Assembly: GCF_001310955.1 (NCBI RefSeq)
Contig: NZ_BAZX01000012.1
Span: forward strand, 1 to 64,000
Length of the DNA stretch: 64,000 bases
Origin: Marinifilum fragile JCM 15579
Lineage (GTDB): Bacteria; Bacteroidota; Bacteroidia; Bacteroidales; Marinifilaceae
Direction: 5' to 3'
Below are positions 38,571-47,355 of the stretch, piece after piece; within the stretch, counting starts at the first letter, position 1; each line of letters opens with the position of its first letter. The position numbers and the translations under genes are program-made. The notes beneath the pieces were generated by a model. It had not been told where the DNA came from. It did no database searches and worked only from the letters and a program-made list of their open reading frames with translations.

Positions 38571-41500
38571 ATGGGCAAGTTTAATACATTATTTAAGTTT
38601 GAGTTAAAATACTGGCTCAAAAACCCAGCTACATACATCTATTCAGCGGTACTTTTGGTGATATCAACTTTGATTATGGCTGGTAGCTTAGGGGTGTTCG
38701 ACTCAAGTACAGCTACTGTAGCATCGGTTCGATTGGCCAATTCACCTATTGCTTTATTCAATAGTTTTGGCATCCTGACTTTGGGATATTTTCTATTGCC
38801 TTCCATTGTTGGAGGTTCTGTGAATAGGGATTTCAGTTCTGAAATGCACTCTATTTTATATTCCTATCCATTTAAGAAATCGGAATACATTCCTGCCAAG
38901 TTTCTAAGTTCTATTGTAGTTACTTTGGCCATATTCTTAATATTTGGCTTGGGTTTTATTATAGCACCTTTACTGCCAGGGGTTAATCCGGAATTACTTG
39001 GGCCATTCAGACCATTGGCATTTTTACAGATATATGGTTTGGTAATTTTGCCTAATATACTTCTGTTTGGAGCCATCGTGTTTAGTGTAATTACTTTCAC
39101 AAGAAACTTAGGTGCAGGTTTTATTACCATGATTGTACTGTTTTTTATACAGGGTATTTCAGACAATTACATGAGCCAGTTGGATAGTAAAACATTGGCT
39201 GCACTTCTGGATCCTTTCGGAGCATCGGCCATTCAGAATGCAACTGAATATTGGAATGTAGCAGAGCGTAATACCAACCTGCTACCCATGGATGGGTTGG
39301 TTCTGATCAACAGAATCATTTGGATATCGGTATCATTGTTGATTTTTTCGCTTACCTACTACAAGTTTCAGTTTACTCAGAATGCCTTGAGTTTCCGTTG
39401 GTTCTCTAAAAAGAGTGCAGTAGTTACAAAAGATAATTTCAACAATCTAAGGGATATCAATCTTCCAAAGGTAAATATTGACAATAGTTTCAATTGGAAC
39501 ATCAAGCTGATGTGGAGCATTTCAAAATTGAATTTTAAATTCATCATTAAATCAGTTCCATTTATGGTTATGGTGGCAGTAGGAGTACTGTTTATGGTAA
39601 TAGGTCACAATACCACCATGAATCTATTCGGTACAACCACCTATTCTACCACCTGGAAAATGTTGATGATTCCAAGCTCAATGTTCAAATTGTTTATTCT
39701 ATTGATTACCTTTTTGTATTCAGGAATGTTGGTGCAGCGCGAGCGCAGAGCAAAGATGTTTGAACTGGTAGATGTTACACATACACCAAACTGGGTGCAG
39801 TATTTCTCTAAGTTCATTGCCTTAATCAAGATGCAGGTGGTGCTGCTATTTGTAGTGATGGCAACATGTATTGTAATTCAGCTTTCTGAGGGGTACTACG
39901 ACATCGAGCCGATACATTATCTTACTGAGCTCTTCCTGTTTATGCTTCCATCTTACATTGTTTGGGCAGGATTATCCTTATTTGTTCAGTCTCTGTTTGC
40001 AAACTTTTACATTGGCTTTTTTATTCTATTTATCTTTTCGATTATCAGTCCTTTTGCTTCGAAAATTGGAATTGAGCAAAACATATTCAAATTCAATGCA
40101 GGACCAGCAATCCAATATTCTGATATGGATGGATATGGCAGGGGAGTAGCGGCCTTTATGTTTTATCGACTTTACTGGCTATTGTTCTCTTCATCTTTAT
40201 TGATTTTAGGTTTGGCCATTTGGCGAAGAGGTGTTAGAGAAACCGTTAAGATTCGTTTCCGAAGAGCAAAGGAAAACTTAAGTCGTGCGCTGTATGTCTC
40301 ACTGGCAGTTTGTCTGATCGGATTTATCGCCGTTGGGTCATACATTTACTGGTTCGATAATGTTTTAAACGAATACAAATCGGCCAAACAAAGCGAGTTG
40401 GATAGAGTAGAGTTTGAGAAAACTTATTCGAAATACTATAATATTCCTCAGCCTCGTATTGTGGATGCCAAGATTGATGTTGACATCTTTCCGGAAACCA
40501 GCGATTTAAAAGTGAAGGGGGATTATATTGTGAAGAATAAGAGCAATGAGCCTATTGACTCTGTTCATATCAATTACCGATATAAGAATACTGCAGTTAA
40601 CTTTTCAAGAAAGGCAGAATTGGTGAGTAATGATACCGTATTTCAATACAATATCTACAAGTTAGAGAAGCCATTAATGCCAGGAGATTCTATGCAAATG
40701 CACTTTACATTGAGCAATCAGAAGAATCATTTCTTACAATACAATTCTCCTGTGATAGCCAATGGAAGCTTCTTTAATAATGGTGGTCTTCCAAGTTTTG
40801 GTTATTCACGTTCAGGAGAGTTAATCGATAATACTGTACGAAAGCAATATGGTTTGCCAAAACGTGATAGAATGGCAGCTCCAACCGATACTACCGCATT
40901 AGGAAATACTTATATTTCGGAATGTGCCGATTGGGTAAATTTTGAAACCACAGTAAGCACCTCTGCGGATCAGATTGCGATTGCGCCAGGATATTTGCAA
41001 GAGAAAAGAGTGGAAGGCGATAGAGCTTATTACCATTACAAAATGGATGCTCCCATTCTGAATTTCTACTCATGGGTATCAGGAAAATATGAGGTTTATA
41101 CCGATAAGTATGAGGATATCAATATTGAAATCTATTATCACAAAGGCCATGATTACAATATTGCCGATATGGTTGAAGCGGTGAAAGCTTCGCTTAAATA
41201 TTATGGCGATAACTATTCTCCTTACCAACATAAACAGGTTCGTATTATCGAATTCCCTAGAACTTACGGAACATTTGCTCAGTCGTTCCCAAATACAATT
41301 CCATTCTCTGAAGCCATTGGTTTTATTGCAAAAGAGGATAAGTCGAAAGAGGGAGCCGTGAACTATGCATACCATGTTACCGCTCACGAAATGGCACATC
41401 AGTGGTGGGCACACCAGGTTATTGGAGCGAATGTTAAGGGAGCAACTTTAATGTCGGAAAGTTTGTCTGAATACTCGGCAATTAAGGTGTTAGAGAAGAA

Positions 41501-42275
41501 ATATCCTAAGAATAAAATCCGCAAGTTCATGAAAGAGGAACTGAATGGTTATTTAAGAGGAAGAGGTTCTGAGCAGGTGAAAGAGCAGCCTTTAATGTAT
41601 AACGAAAATCAACAATACATTCACTACAATAAGGGTGCAATTGCCATGTATGCCATTGCCGATTATATGGGAGAAAATAACTTGAATCAAGCCCTTAGCG
41701 AGTATGTTAGCGATGTTGCTTTCCAGGAGCCTCCATACACCACATCTTTAGAGTTTGTTGATTTAATGAAGCAACACATGCCTGATAGTATAGACTATGT
41801 GATTACCGATATGCTTGAAACCATCACCCTTTTCGATAATAAGGTGGATAGTGCTTACGTATCGAAAACCGAAGATGGCAAGTATAAGGTTGATTTTGTT
41901 GTTGAGGCTCAAAAGTACAGGGTAATTAATGCCAAGAGCGAAGAAAATAAAGAGCTTTCGAGTGACGATTCATCGGTTAGCATCTCGGTAAATCTGAAAG
42001 AAAAAGAGGATGATAAGCAATACATCGATATGAATGATTGGATAGACCTTGCCATTTTTGTTGAAGACGAAAACAAGGAAGAGCAAGAGATTCTATTCAA
42101 GAAAGTTCACATTACAGCGAAAGAAAACAAGTTCTCGTTTATTGTGGATAAAAAGCCACATAGTGTTGGTATTGATCCTTATCACAAATTAATCGACAGA
42201 AAAACAGCCGATAATACGGAGAAGATCAAGGAGAAGAAAGAGAATTCTACTACCAAAGACAAGTCGGTATCATAG
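38571..42275 (+). CDS. ABC-2 permease fused to M1-family metallopeptidase
   Basis: A 1234-residue fusion. Residues 1-600 hold two ABC-2-type permease modules with about twelve helices and a cytosolic linker near 275-320. After a membrane segment at about 575-597 comes an extracytoplasmic M1 aminopeptidase-like domain with HEMAHQWW (His939, Glu940, His943) and the third ligand Glu963 in MSESLSEYSA. The catalytic motif is intact, so a peptidase is expected. The C-terminal ~100 residues are charged with Ser/Lys (SSDDSSVSISV, EKKENSTTKDKS). The family is conserved in Bacteroidetes; its substrate, perhaps a peptide exported and trimmed, is unproven. Confidence 0.88.
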   Translation: MGKFNTLFKFELKYWLKNPATYIYSAVLLVISTLIMAGSLGVFDSSTATVASVRLANSPIALFNSFGILTLGYFLLPSIVGGSVNRDFSSEMHSILYSYPFKKSEYIPAKFLSSIVVTLAIFLIFGLGFIIAPLLPGVNPELLGPFRPLAFLQIYGLVILPNILLFGAIVFSVITFTRNLGAGFITMIVLFFIQGISDNYMSQLDSKTLAALLDPFGASAIQNATEYWNVAERNTNLLPMDGLVLINRIIWISVSLLIFSLTYYKFQFTQNALSFRWFSKKSAVVTKDNFNNLRDINLPKVNIDNSFNWNIKLMWSISKLNFKFIIKSVPFMVMVAVGVLFMVIGHNTTMNLFGTTTYSTTWKMLMIPSSMFKLFILLITFLYSGMLVQRERRAKMFELVDVTHTPNWVQYFSKFIALIKMQVVLLFVVMATCIVIQLSEGYYDIEPIHYLTELFLFMLPSYIVWAGLSLFVQSLFANFYIGFFILFIFSIISPFASKIGIEQNIFKFNAGPAIQYSDMDGYGRGVAAFMFYRLYWLLFSSSLLILGLAIWRRGVRETVKIRFRRAKENLSRALYVSLAVCLIGFIAVGSYIYWFDNVLNEYKSAKQSELDRVEFEKTYSKYYNIPQPRIVDAKIDVDIFPETSDLKVKGDYIVKNKSNEPIDSVHINYRYKNTAVNFSRKAELVSNDTVFQYNIYKLEKPLMPGDSMQMHFTLSNQKNHFLQYNSPVIANGSFFNNGGLPSFGYSRSGELIDNTVRKQYGLPKRDRMAAPTDTTALGNTYISECADWVNFETTVSTSADQIAIAPGYLQEKRVEGDRAYYHYKMDAPILNFYSWVSGKYEVYTDKYEDINIEIYYHKGHDYNIADMVEAVKASLKYYGDNYSPYQHKQVRIIEFPRTYGTFAQSFPNTIPFSEAIGFIAKEDKSKEGAVNYAYHVTAHEMAHQWWAHQVIGANVKGATLMSESLSEYSAIKVLEKKYPKNKIRKFMKEELNGYLRGRGSEQVKEQPLMYNENQQYIHYNKGAIAMYAIADYMGENNLNQALSEYVSDVAFQEPPYTTSLEFVDLMKQHMPDSIDYVITDMLETITLFDNKVDSAYVSKTEDGKYKVDFVVEAQKYRVINAKSEENKELSSDDSSVSISVNLKEKEDDKQYIDMNDWIDLAIFVEDENKEEQEILFKKVHITAKENKFSFIVDKKPHSVGIDPYHKLIDRKTADNTEKIKEKKENSTTKDKSVS

Positions 42276-42296
42276 GCTGTAAAAAATAAAGTACTT

Positions 42297-42328
42297 AAAA
42301 GCTATTCCGTAAAGGGATAGCTTTTATT
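42297..42328 (+). terminator. Intrinsic terminator
   Basis: AAAAGCTATTCC pairs with GGGATAGCTTTT around GTAAA. It ends the ABC/M1 operon. Confidence 0.75.
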
Positions 42329-42356
42329 AAAAAAAGTCATTCTAAAAGTAAGTAAC

Positions 42357-42521
42357 GGTACTCTGTACCTTTACCTTTACTTTCATTTAATCATTGGATC
42401 TATAAATATTCTGGTGCTCCGCACCGTAGTTAATGGTCAATTTTGATGCATGAATATGGCAGCAGAGCTGCCTAATATTTATAGTTTTATCATGTAAGTG
42501 AATACACAGGTGCAGAGCACC
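42357..42521 (+). repeat. Multi-hairpin element, copy 1
   Basis: Four short hairpins: GGTAC-TCT-GTACC (42357-42369), GGTGC-TCC-GCACC (42413-42425), GGCAGC-AGA-GCTGCC (42458-42472) and GGTGC-AGA-GCACC (42509-42521). The last three and their linkers recur at 43960-44068 with nearly identical spacing. It lies upstream of the nucleoid-protein gene. Confidence 0.7.
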
Positions 42522-42633
42522 GTAACTCTCATTTTGTTGGCAATTTACGGGGCGTTATAGCTAGAATTGATTGTAGTAATCAATTTCTAAAGGCTCTGCT
42601 TTAAGAAAACATTCAATATTTAACGAAAGTGCG

Positions 42634-42641
42634 TATCTTTG
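42634..42641 (+). promoter_or_regulatory. -7 box of nucleoid-protein gene
   Basis: A perfect TATCTTTG 23 nt before the ATG. The -33 is weak, with no TTG at the usual distance. Confidence 0.5.
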
Positions 42642-42664
42642 TCAGGTTCTTAAAATAGTAACAT

Positions 42665-43711
42665 ATGTTTAATTTTGAAGAGATAAATCTGGACCGCATT
42701 GTAGTGCACAATGTTGGAAATAAACACCTTGAGGAGGATCTAAAGCTTTCTAAATCGGAAATCGTAATTGAGGATGATGATGTTAGAGATGTACTGCTAA
42801 AGTATTTTCTTACAGCCTTTAACAAGGAGGAATTCTACCATTTCCAAAATGAGGCCGGTATAAACATGAACGAAGTATACTGCTATGCTTCTGAATTTTT
42901 TGAGAACAACGAAAGCTTTTACGATCAATCCACCAATATTGCGGTTCATTTGTACGAAAAATCGAACCACCCAAATATTAAAGGAGGTGAGTTTTACCTG
43001 GTTGCCTTTTCTGGATGTGTGGTGGATGGTGAGGTCTGCAATGCATTGGGGATTTTCAAATCGGAAAACAAAGACACTTTCCTAAAGGTATACCAGAAAC
43101 AGGAGAATTTTGAGTTGGGCTGCGAGAGTGGAATCAATATCAAGAAATTGGATAAAGGTTGCCTGATTTTTAATACCGAAAAGGAAAAAGGCTTTAAGGT
43201 TTGTATTGTCGATAAAACCAACCCGAACAAAGATGCTTTGTACTGGAAAGAAGATTTTCTGGATTTGAAACTTCGTGAGGATAACTTTTACCATACTCAG
43301 AATTACCTTGATATGTGTAAGGGCTTTATTGGCGAAGTGTACAACGATGAGAATGAGGTTGCCAAGGCCGATCAGATTGATTTGATGAACAAGTCGATCA
43401 ACTTTTTTAAGGACAAGAAAGAGTTTAACGAAGACCTGTTTAAGCAAGAAGTAATCGAAGAACCTGAGGTAGCTTCTGCTTTCGATGAATACAAGGAATA
43501 TTATCAGAACGAGCGTGGAACTACTGTAGAATCGGAATTTGATATTAGCAACGACGCCGTAAAAGGAGAACAGCGCTACTTTAAACATGTACTAAAGCTG
43601 GACAAGAACTTCCATGTTTACATCCACGGACAGCGCAAGTTTATTGAGAAAGGCTACGATGCAGCTCGCGATTTGAGCTACTATAAACTGTTCTTCCGCG
43701 AAGAAAACTAA
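42665..43711 (+). CDS. NdpA/YejK-type nucleoid-associated protein
   Basis: A 348-residue member of the 37-kDa nucleoid-associated protein family. The start INLDRIVVHNVGNK, the mid segment STNIAVHLYEKSNHPNIKGGEFYLV and the C-terminal FKHVLKLDKNFHVYIHG with final basic residues match the family. It has no signal peptide. The family is described as DNA-associated, and its cellular role is poorly known. It is monocistronic and flanked on both sides by copies of the multi-hairpin element. Confidence 0.85.
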   Translation: MFNFEEINLDRIVVHNVGNKHLEEDLKLSKSEIVIEDDDVRDVLLKYFLTAFNKEEFYHFQNEAGINMNEVYCYASEFFENNESFYDQSTNIAVHLYEKSNHPNIKGGEFYLVAFSGCVVDGEVCNALGIFKSENKDTFLKVYQKQENFELGCESGINIKKLDKGCLIFNTEKEKGFKVCIVDKTNPNKDALYWKEDFLDLKLREDNFYHTQNYLDMCKGFIGEVYNDENEVAKADQIDLMNKSINFFKDKKEFNEDLFKQEVIEEPEVASAFDEYKEYYQNERGTTVESEFDISNDAVKGEQRYFKHVLKLDKNFHVYIHGQRKFIEKGYDAARDLSYYKLFFREEN

Positions 43712-43748
43712 GTAAAGACGCAAATTCCAATGTCCAAACCTCATTTTT

Positions 43749-43793
43749 TAGAATTCTCCTTTAGGGGAGATGCCGACAGGCAGAGGGGTGTTC
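43749..43793 (+). repeat. Double-hairpin element, copy C
   Basis: TCTCC-TTTAGG-GGAGA (43755-43770) followed by TGCC-GACA-GGCA (43771-43782) and GAGGGGTG. Compared with copies A and B near 2.0 kb, both stems change on both sides while the ACA of loop 2 and the terminal GGTG stay. Confidence 0.65.
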
Positions 43794-43837
43794 GGAGTAC
43801 TTAGAAAATGAAATAACAATTTAATTAGATAAATTAG

Positions 43838-43867
43838 AAGCTTTCTCCTAAGGGGGAAAGCTTTTTT
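43838..43867 (+). terminator. Intrinsic terminator
   Basis: AAGCTTTCTCC pairs with GGGGAAAGCTT and is followed by a T run, 127 bp after the nucleoid-protein gene. Confidence 0.75.
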
Positions 43868-43959
43868 CTTTCCATATGAAATAAAACACCTAATCGGATA
43901 GGTAAGGGTATGCTGTACTTCTACATTTTTGTCATTATCAAAGAACCTAGAAATATTAC

Positions 43960-44068
43960 GGTACTTCGTACCTTTGTAATGATCAATTCTATTTATGGGT
44001 AAAACAGCAGAGCTGCTTAAGCTTTGTAGGTTGATCGTTTAAAAGACTTGGGAGGTGCTGAGCATCCT
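43960..44068 (+). repeat. Multi-hairpin element, copy 2
   Basis: Hairpins GGTAC-TTC-GTACC (43960-43972), AGCAG-AG-CTGCT (44006-44017) and an imperfect AGGTGC-TGA-GCATCCT (44053-44068). Linkers share TAATGATCAATT-like sequence with copy 1; the gaps are 33 and 36 nt here against 32 and 36 there. Confidence 0.65.
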
Positions 44069-44210
44069 AACTTTTGCATTTGTTGTTGGAATTCTAAAGT
44101 TCGTCGATCTAAGTTTTTGATCTTATCGAACTCCTTTACCTATTGTAACTATAGATTTAAGCTATGTTGTTGCTATTTTATAGCATTCCAATGGCGCGCA
44201 ACCATAAAGG

Positions 44211-44392
44211 AATGCCGACAAGTCATGGGGAAGCGGCGACAAGCCTTTGGCTAAGGCCGACAAGTCATTGGCTAAGGCCAACAAGTTATTGCTAAGGCCG
44301 GAATGACATTGGCTAAAGCCGGCAAGTTATTGGCTAAGGTCGGAATGACATTGGCTAAAACCGACAAGTTATTGGCTAAGGGCAACAAGAGA
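44211..44392. repeat. 21-bp tandem array 2
   Basis: Eight units start at 44217, 44238, 44259, 44280, 44300, 44321, 44342 and 44363, all 21 bp except one of 20. Two types partly alternate: GACAAGTTATTGGCTAAG and GGAATGACATTGGCTAAA. It lies just past the stop of the transglutaminase-like gene. Stop codons and the 20-bp unit break all long frames, so it is not coding. It shares ACATTGGC and the 21-bp register with the array at 1-540. Confidence 0.85.
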
Positions 44393-44407
44393 TAGAAAAC
44401 GGAATAT

Positions 44408-45385
44408 TTACTTCACATTTACTTGGTATCCAAGTGCTGGCACTTCATTAAAATAGATTACCAACTCATCTCTTCCTTTTACATTCGGATAAATGGTAAA
44501 GCCAAGCATATCTCCTTTAGAATATGACTGTACTTTTTGTCCGAACTTCTCTTTCTTAAAATGGTAGGCTATTTCGGTATTGGGTGGTACATTTTGCAGA
44601 AGAAATTGCATGCCTGAGGATTTTACAATGTTCAAAGTTCCATTTTGCGGAGCAATCAGCTTTATATTTTTGCCCAAAAAGGCTTTAAAAGGCATGGGCT
44701 GCGCCGCAAAGTCGGTGGTGTTTTTAATTTTACTGGCAAGAAGCCATTTTTTATCATCAGGCAAATGTTTCATGGCAAACTCATCGGGATCAGAAGCAAA
44801 GTAAGCCGATGAAAATTCCTTGTTAAATTTCATTTTTGAATAATCCACCCATCCTGCAGCCCAGGTTACATCGATCAATTGCCAGGAACCATTTATTTTC
44901 ACCGCATTCCATGCGTGATTCGACGGCAAGTTTTCCTGGCCTATCTCGGAAATCATTCTACGAGCAGTACCCGAAACGATTTCACATTCGATATTCATTT
45001 GGTGGCACAAGTCCTGCATTAGGGTAGAGTAGCCCTCGCACAAAGCCTTGCGTTTGCTTAATGTTTTTAGGGCCAAATTCTTTCGGAACTGTCTCTTTTT
45101 GGCTTCCAACTCTGCTTGTGAGCGATAGGAAAAGCGTACTCTTTGAGACTTTCCCAAAGCTTTGGTATCGTAGGCAACATGTAATGCAATCCAGGTATAG
45201 GCAGCTCTTACTTTCTCCAAATCCGTTGAAAAATCACGAGTGATTTTAAGAGCAAGCTCTTCGGTGGAAGAAAAGTTGGCAGGATATCCTCCAACAAGCT
45301 GATCGACTCTGCTTAAGTCTTTCGCATTTGCCGAAGCAAGGGAAAAGAATAGGACTAGGCTCAGTATGTATTTGTATGATCTCAT
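44408..45385 (-). CDS. Secreted transglutaminase-like protein
   Basis: A 325-residue protein with a signal peptide (ILSLVLFFSLASANA). The transglutaminase/protease-like core has the triad Cys116 (KALCEGYS), His157 (SNHAWNAVK) and Asp172 (WQLIDVTW), as in the Cyk3/YebA-like group. WIALHVAYDTKA lies before the core. The C-terminal ~100 residues form a beta-sandwich-like domain. It should be periplasmic and could be a peptidase or an inactive binding module; the triad is intact. The 21-bp array lies directly downstream. Confidence 0.88.
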   Translation of the reverse strand: MRSYKYILSLVLFFSLASANAKDLSRVDQLVGGYPANFSSTEELALKITRDFSTDLEKVRAAYTWIALHVAYDTKALGKSQRVRFSYRSQAELEAKKRQFRKNLALKTLSKRKALCEGYSTLMQDLCHQMNIECEIVSGTARRMISEIGQENLPSNHAWNAVKINGSWQLIDVTWAAGWVDYSKMKFNKEFSSAYFASDPDEFAMKHLPDDKKWLLASKIKNTTDFAAQPMPFKAFLGKNIKLIAPQNGTLNIVKSSGMQFLLQNVPPNTEIAYHFKKEKFGQKVQSYSKGDMLGFTIYPNVKGRDELVIYFNEVPALGYQVNVK

Positions 45386-45531
45386 ATTTTTCTGCTTTCT
45401 GTTTAAAAATATGAAAAAAGTTTACAAGAATCGAGCCTAAAAATGTTGGTTTTTCATGGAATACTGTGGGTAACCAATTCAATTTCAAATGAAATGAATG
45501 GTATTGTGCCTCATTATCTAAGTTTTTATTT

Positions 45532-45747
45532 GCTCAAGCCGCATGGCTTTTACTTTCTCCATTGATGAGAAAGTAAACAAAGAATCTAGGGCGTGTAAGT
45601 TCAAAACTGCCTATACTTGAAAAATTTAAGTGCGGCGGGGTGATCTTCGAACAAGTTCTCAGCTTCCCCGTCTTACTAAAAATTTTTCTGCGTCTAATCA
45701 GCTTGACCTTCCAATGCCCACTTTGGTCACTGGAACAAAGTAAAGGT
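45532..45747 (-). repeat. Composite intergenic element, long copy
   Basis: Read on the minus strand it begins ACCTTTACTTTG and ends GCCATGCGGCTTGAGC like the short copy at 37299-37395. Between GTGGGC and TTACACG it carries about 116 bp more (45600-45715), itself structured: CGGGG...CCCCG enclosing GAAC-AA-GTTC. TACTTTCTC-ATCAATG-GAGAAAGTA is a perfect 9-bp hairpin, and ACTTTG...CAAAGT another. Confidence 0.72.
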
Positions 45748-45813
45748 TGGTACTGATAATTTTAAAGAATTGACTATTATAAATTATAGAGAGCTGAATA
45801 GTTTTTGAAAAGT

Positions 45814-45858
45814 TAAAAAATAAAAAAAGCCCACGCTCACGGAAGCTTGAGTATGGGC
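45814..45858 (-). terminator. Intrinsic terminator (minus strand)
   Basis: On the minus strand GCCCATACTCAA pairs with most of TGAGCGTGGGC and is followed by a T run. It ends the M14 peptidase transcript. Confidence 0.7.
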
Positions 45859-45897
45859 CTTTCGAGTAATATACTTAGAAGTATAATCTTTAATATC

Positions 45898-47025
45898 TTA
45901 TCTTAAGTGATCTACTACCTTCATAATTGGCTGAAGAACTGATTCTCCTAGTAAAATACTACGGTCTGGTGACCAACCACATTCAGGTTCTGGTAAATCA
46001 TTATTGTCCTTAAATGGCATTTCGATTGTCAAAGATAAACATTTAAATCGTTCCCCAATGTGTTTTGAGCAGATTGCCAGGTTTCCTTTGCCAGGTTCGT
46101 TTTTCGGATAGCCGTGAGTGTCTTGAAAATCAGGACATGTAGCGATCCATGTATTAATGAAATTTTCTGTTAAATTTTTTAATCTCTCATCGAAGGATGG
46201 AATTCCTTCAATACCAGAAATAAAGTTGTAAGGCAATGCTTCATCGCCATGGATATCCAGGTTCAAATCACAACCATACTCATCCATCAAGTTGCGAACG
46301 TGGAATACTTCCGGACTGTTTTCTTCGCTAGGTTCTGCCCACTCGCGGTTGTAGTTGAATCCTTTGGTGTTTACGCGAAGGTTACCCGCAATACTACCGT
46401 CGATATTCATGTTCGGAACAATGTAGAAAACCGCTTTGCTTAGCAATGTTCTGGCAACAGGATCGTCTTCATCCAACAATTTGCCCAATAAGCCTTGCAT
46501 GAACCATTCTGCCATACTTTCACCAGGATGCTGACGAGCAATTACCCAAATTTTCTTTTTGTTCTCATCTGGCTCACCAACAATTAGCATATCGATGTCT
46601 TTGCCTTCAACGGTTTTACCAATTGATACCAATTCACATTCCTGCGACATTTGTGCATTGTGAACCAAATCCAAATGTTGCTCATAGGTGAAAGGAGCGA
46701 AGTAAGCATAGTAAACCGAGTTGAATTCTGGTGTATGCTCAATGCTTAACTCTTTGCCATCGAAAAAGGTTGGAACTCTAAACCAGTACTCACGATCGTA
46801 AGAAGCAACTGCATAATATTCCTGGTATCCTTCAGGATAAGAAGCTTCGCCTGCATTCTGAATGGTCATTTTTACAGCTTGTTCCTGCATTCCTGTTAAG
46901 CGGAAATGGAACCACTGGAAATGTTCTGAGTTCGTATCGTTTGGAATTCGCAATTGAATGTTTTGTGGATCAAGAGCTTCAATTACCTCTATTTTACCAC
47001 TATCGAAATTCGATGAAATGTTCAT
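45898..47025 (-). CDS. M14-family cytosolic carboxypeptidase
   Basis: From ATG 47025 (MNISSNFDSGKIEV) the product has 375 residues; an upstream ATG at 47070 adds 15 unlikely residues. It has the N-terminal beta-domain typical of cytosolic carboxypeptidases (CCP/Nna1-like) at about 1-115. The M14 catalytic domain follows with zinc ligands His166 and Glu169 (RQHPGESMAEW) and His259 (DIHGDEALPYNF). Substrate-binding NREW and the catalytic Glu in LTIEMPF are present. There is no signal peptide. Bacterial members may remove acidic or DAP-linked C-terminal residues; the substrate is unknown. Confidence 0.9.
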   Translation of the reverse strand: MNISSNFDSGKIEVIEALDPQNIQLRIPNDTNSEHFQWFHFRLTGMQEQAVKMTIQNAGEASYPEGYQEYYAVASYDREYWFRVPTFFDGKELSIEHTPEFNSVYYAYFAPFTYEQHLDLVHNAQMSQECELVSIGKTVEGKDIDMLIVGEPDENKKKIWVIARQHPGESMAEWFMQGLLGKLLDEDDPVARTLLSKAVFYIVPNMNIDGSIAGNLRVNTKGFNYNREWAEPSEENSPEVFHVRNLMDEYGCDLNLDIHGDEALPYNFISGIEGIPSFDERLKNLTENFINTWIATCPDFQDTHGYPKNEPGKGNLAICSKHIGERFKCLSLTIEMPFKDNNDLPEPECGWSPDRSILLGESVLQPIMKVVDHLR

Positions 47026-47230
47026 GTGTGTAAGTTTAAAATTGTGTGATTCAAATATAACAATTATCAATTAGCAGTGAACAGTTATCAGTGAACAATT
47101 AACAGAGAAGAGTAAACAGTAATCAGTAAAAAAAAAAGTTGGGGCAATTCATTCCTTTAAAATTGTTGATAACACATTCTTGTGGATACAAGGAAATGCT
47201 TAATATTTTCCAATATTGTATGTAATTGGT

Positions 47231-47260
47231 GTAGAGACAGCATTAATGCTGTCTTTGCAA
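47231..47260. repeat. GTAGAGAC...GTCT palindromic element, copy 2
   Basis: AGACAGCATT-AATGCTGTCT (47235-47254) is a perfect 20-bp palindrome within GTAGAG...TTTGCAA, the same context as at 559-590. Confidence 0.65.
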
Positions 47261-47315
47261 AATGTTATAAAAAGATGTAATAATAGAAACTATTACAAAT
47301 GATTTATTTTTCTTT

Positions 47316-47323
47316 TATTTTTG
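47316..47323 (+). promoter_or_regulatory. -7 box of mltG
   Basis: TATTTTTG matches TAnnTTTG 32 nt before the preferred ATG at 47356, which supports that start over 47299. No good -33 is visible. Confidence 0.45.
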
Positions 47324-47355
47324 CGAACTTAGCATGTATAATCAAACCCAAAGCA

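Noticed and set aside
42276-42664. tRNA or riboswitch in the hairpin-rich gap
   Set aside because: The hairpins are separate 13-15-nt stems with 3-nt loops and do not form a cloverleaf or a known aptamer; a diverged second copy lies 1.5 kb away.
44048-44254. Short plus-strand frame ending in array 2
   Set aside because: It runs through a hairpin element and into repeats, with no composition or start signal of a gene.
44408-45385. Cysteine protease of the papain type
   Set aside because: The Cys-His-Asp spacing and the WQLIDVTW context are those of the transglutaminase-like group.
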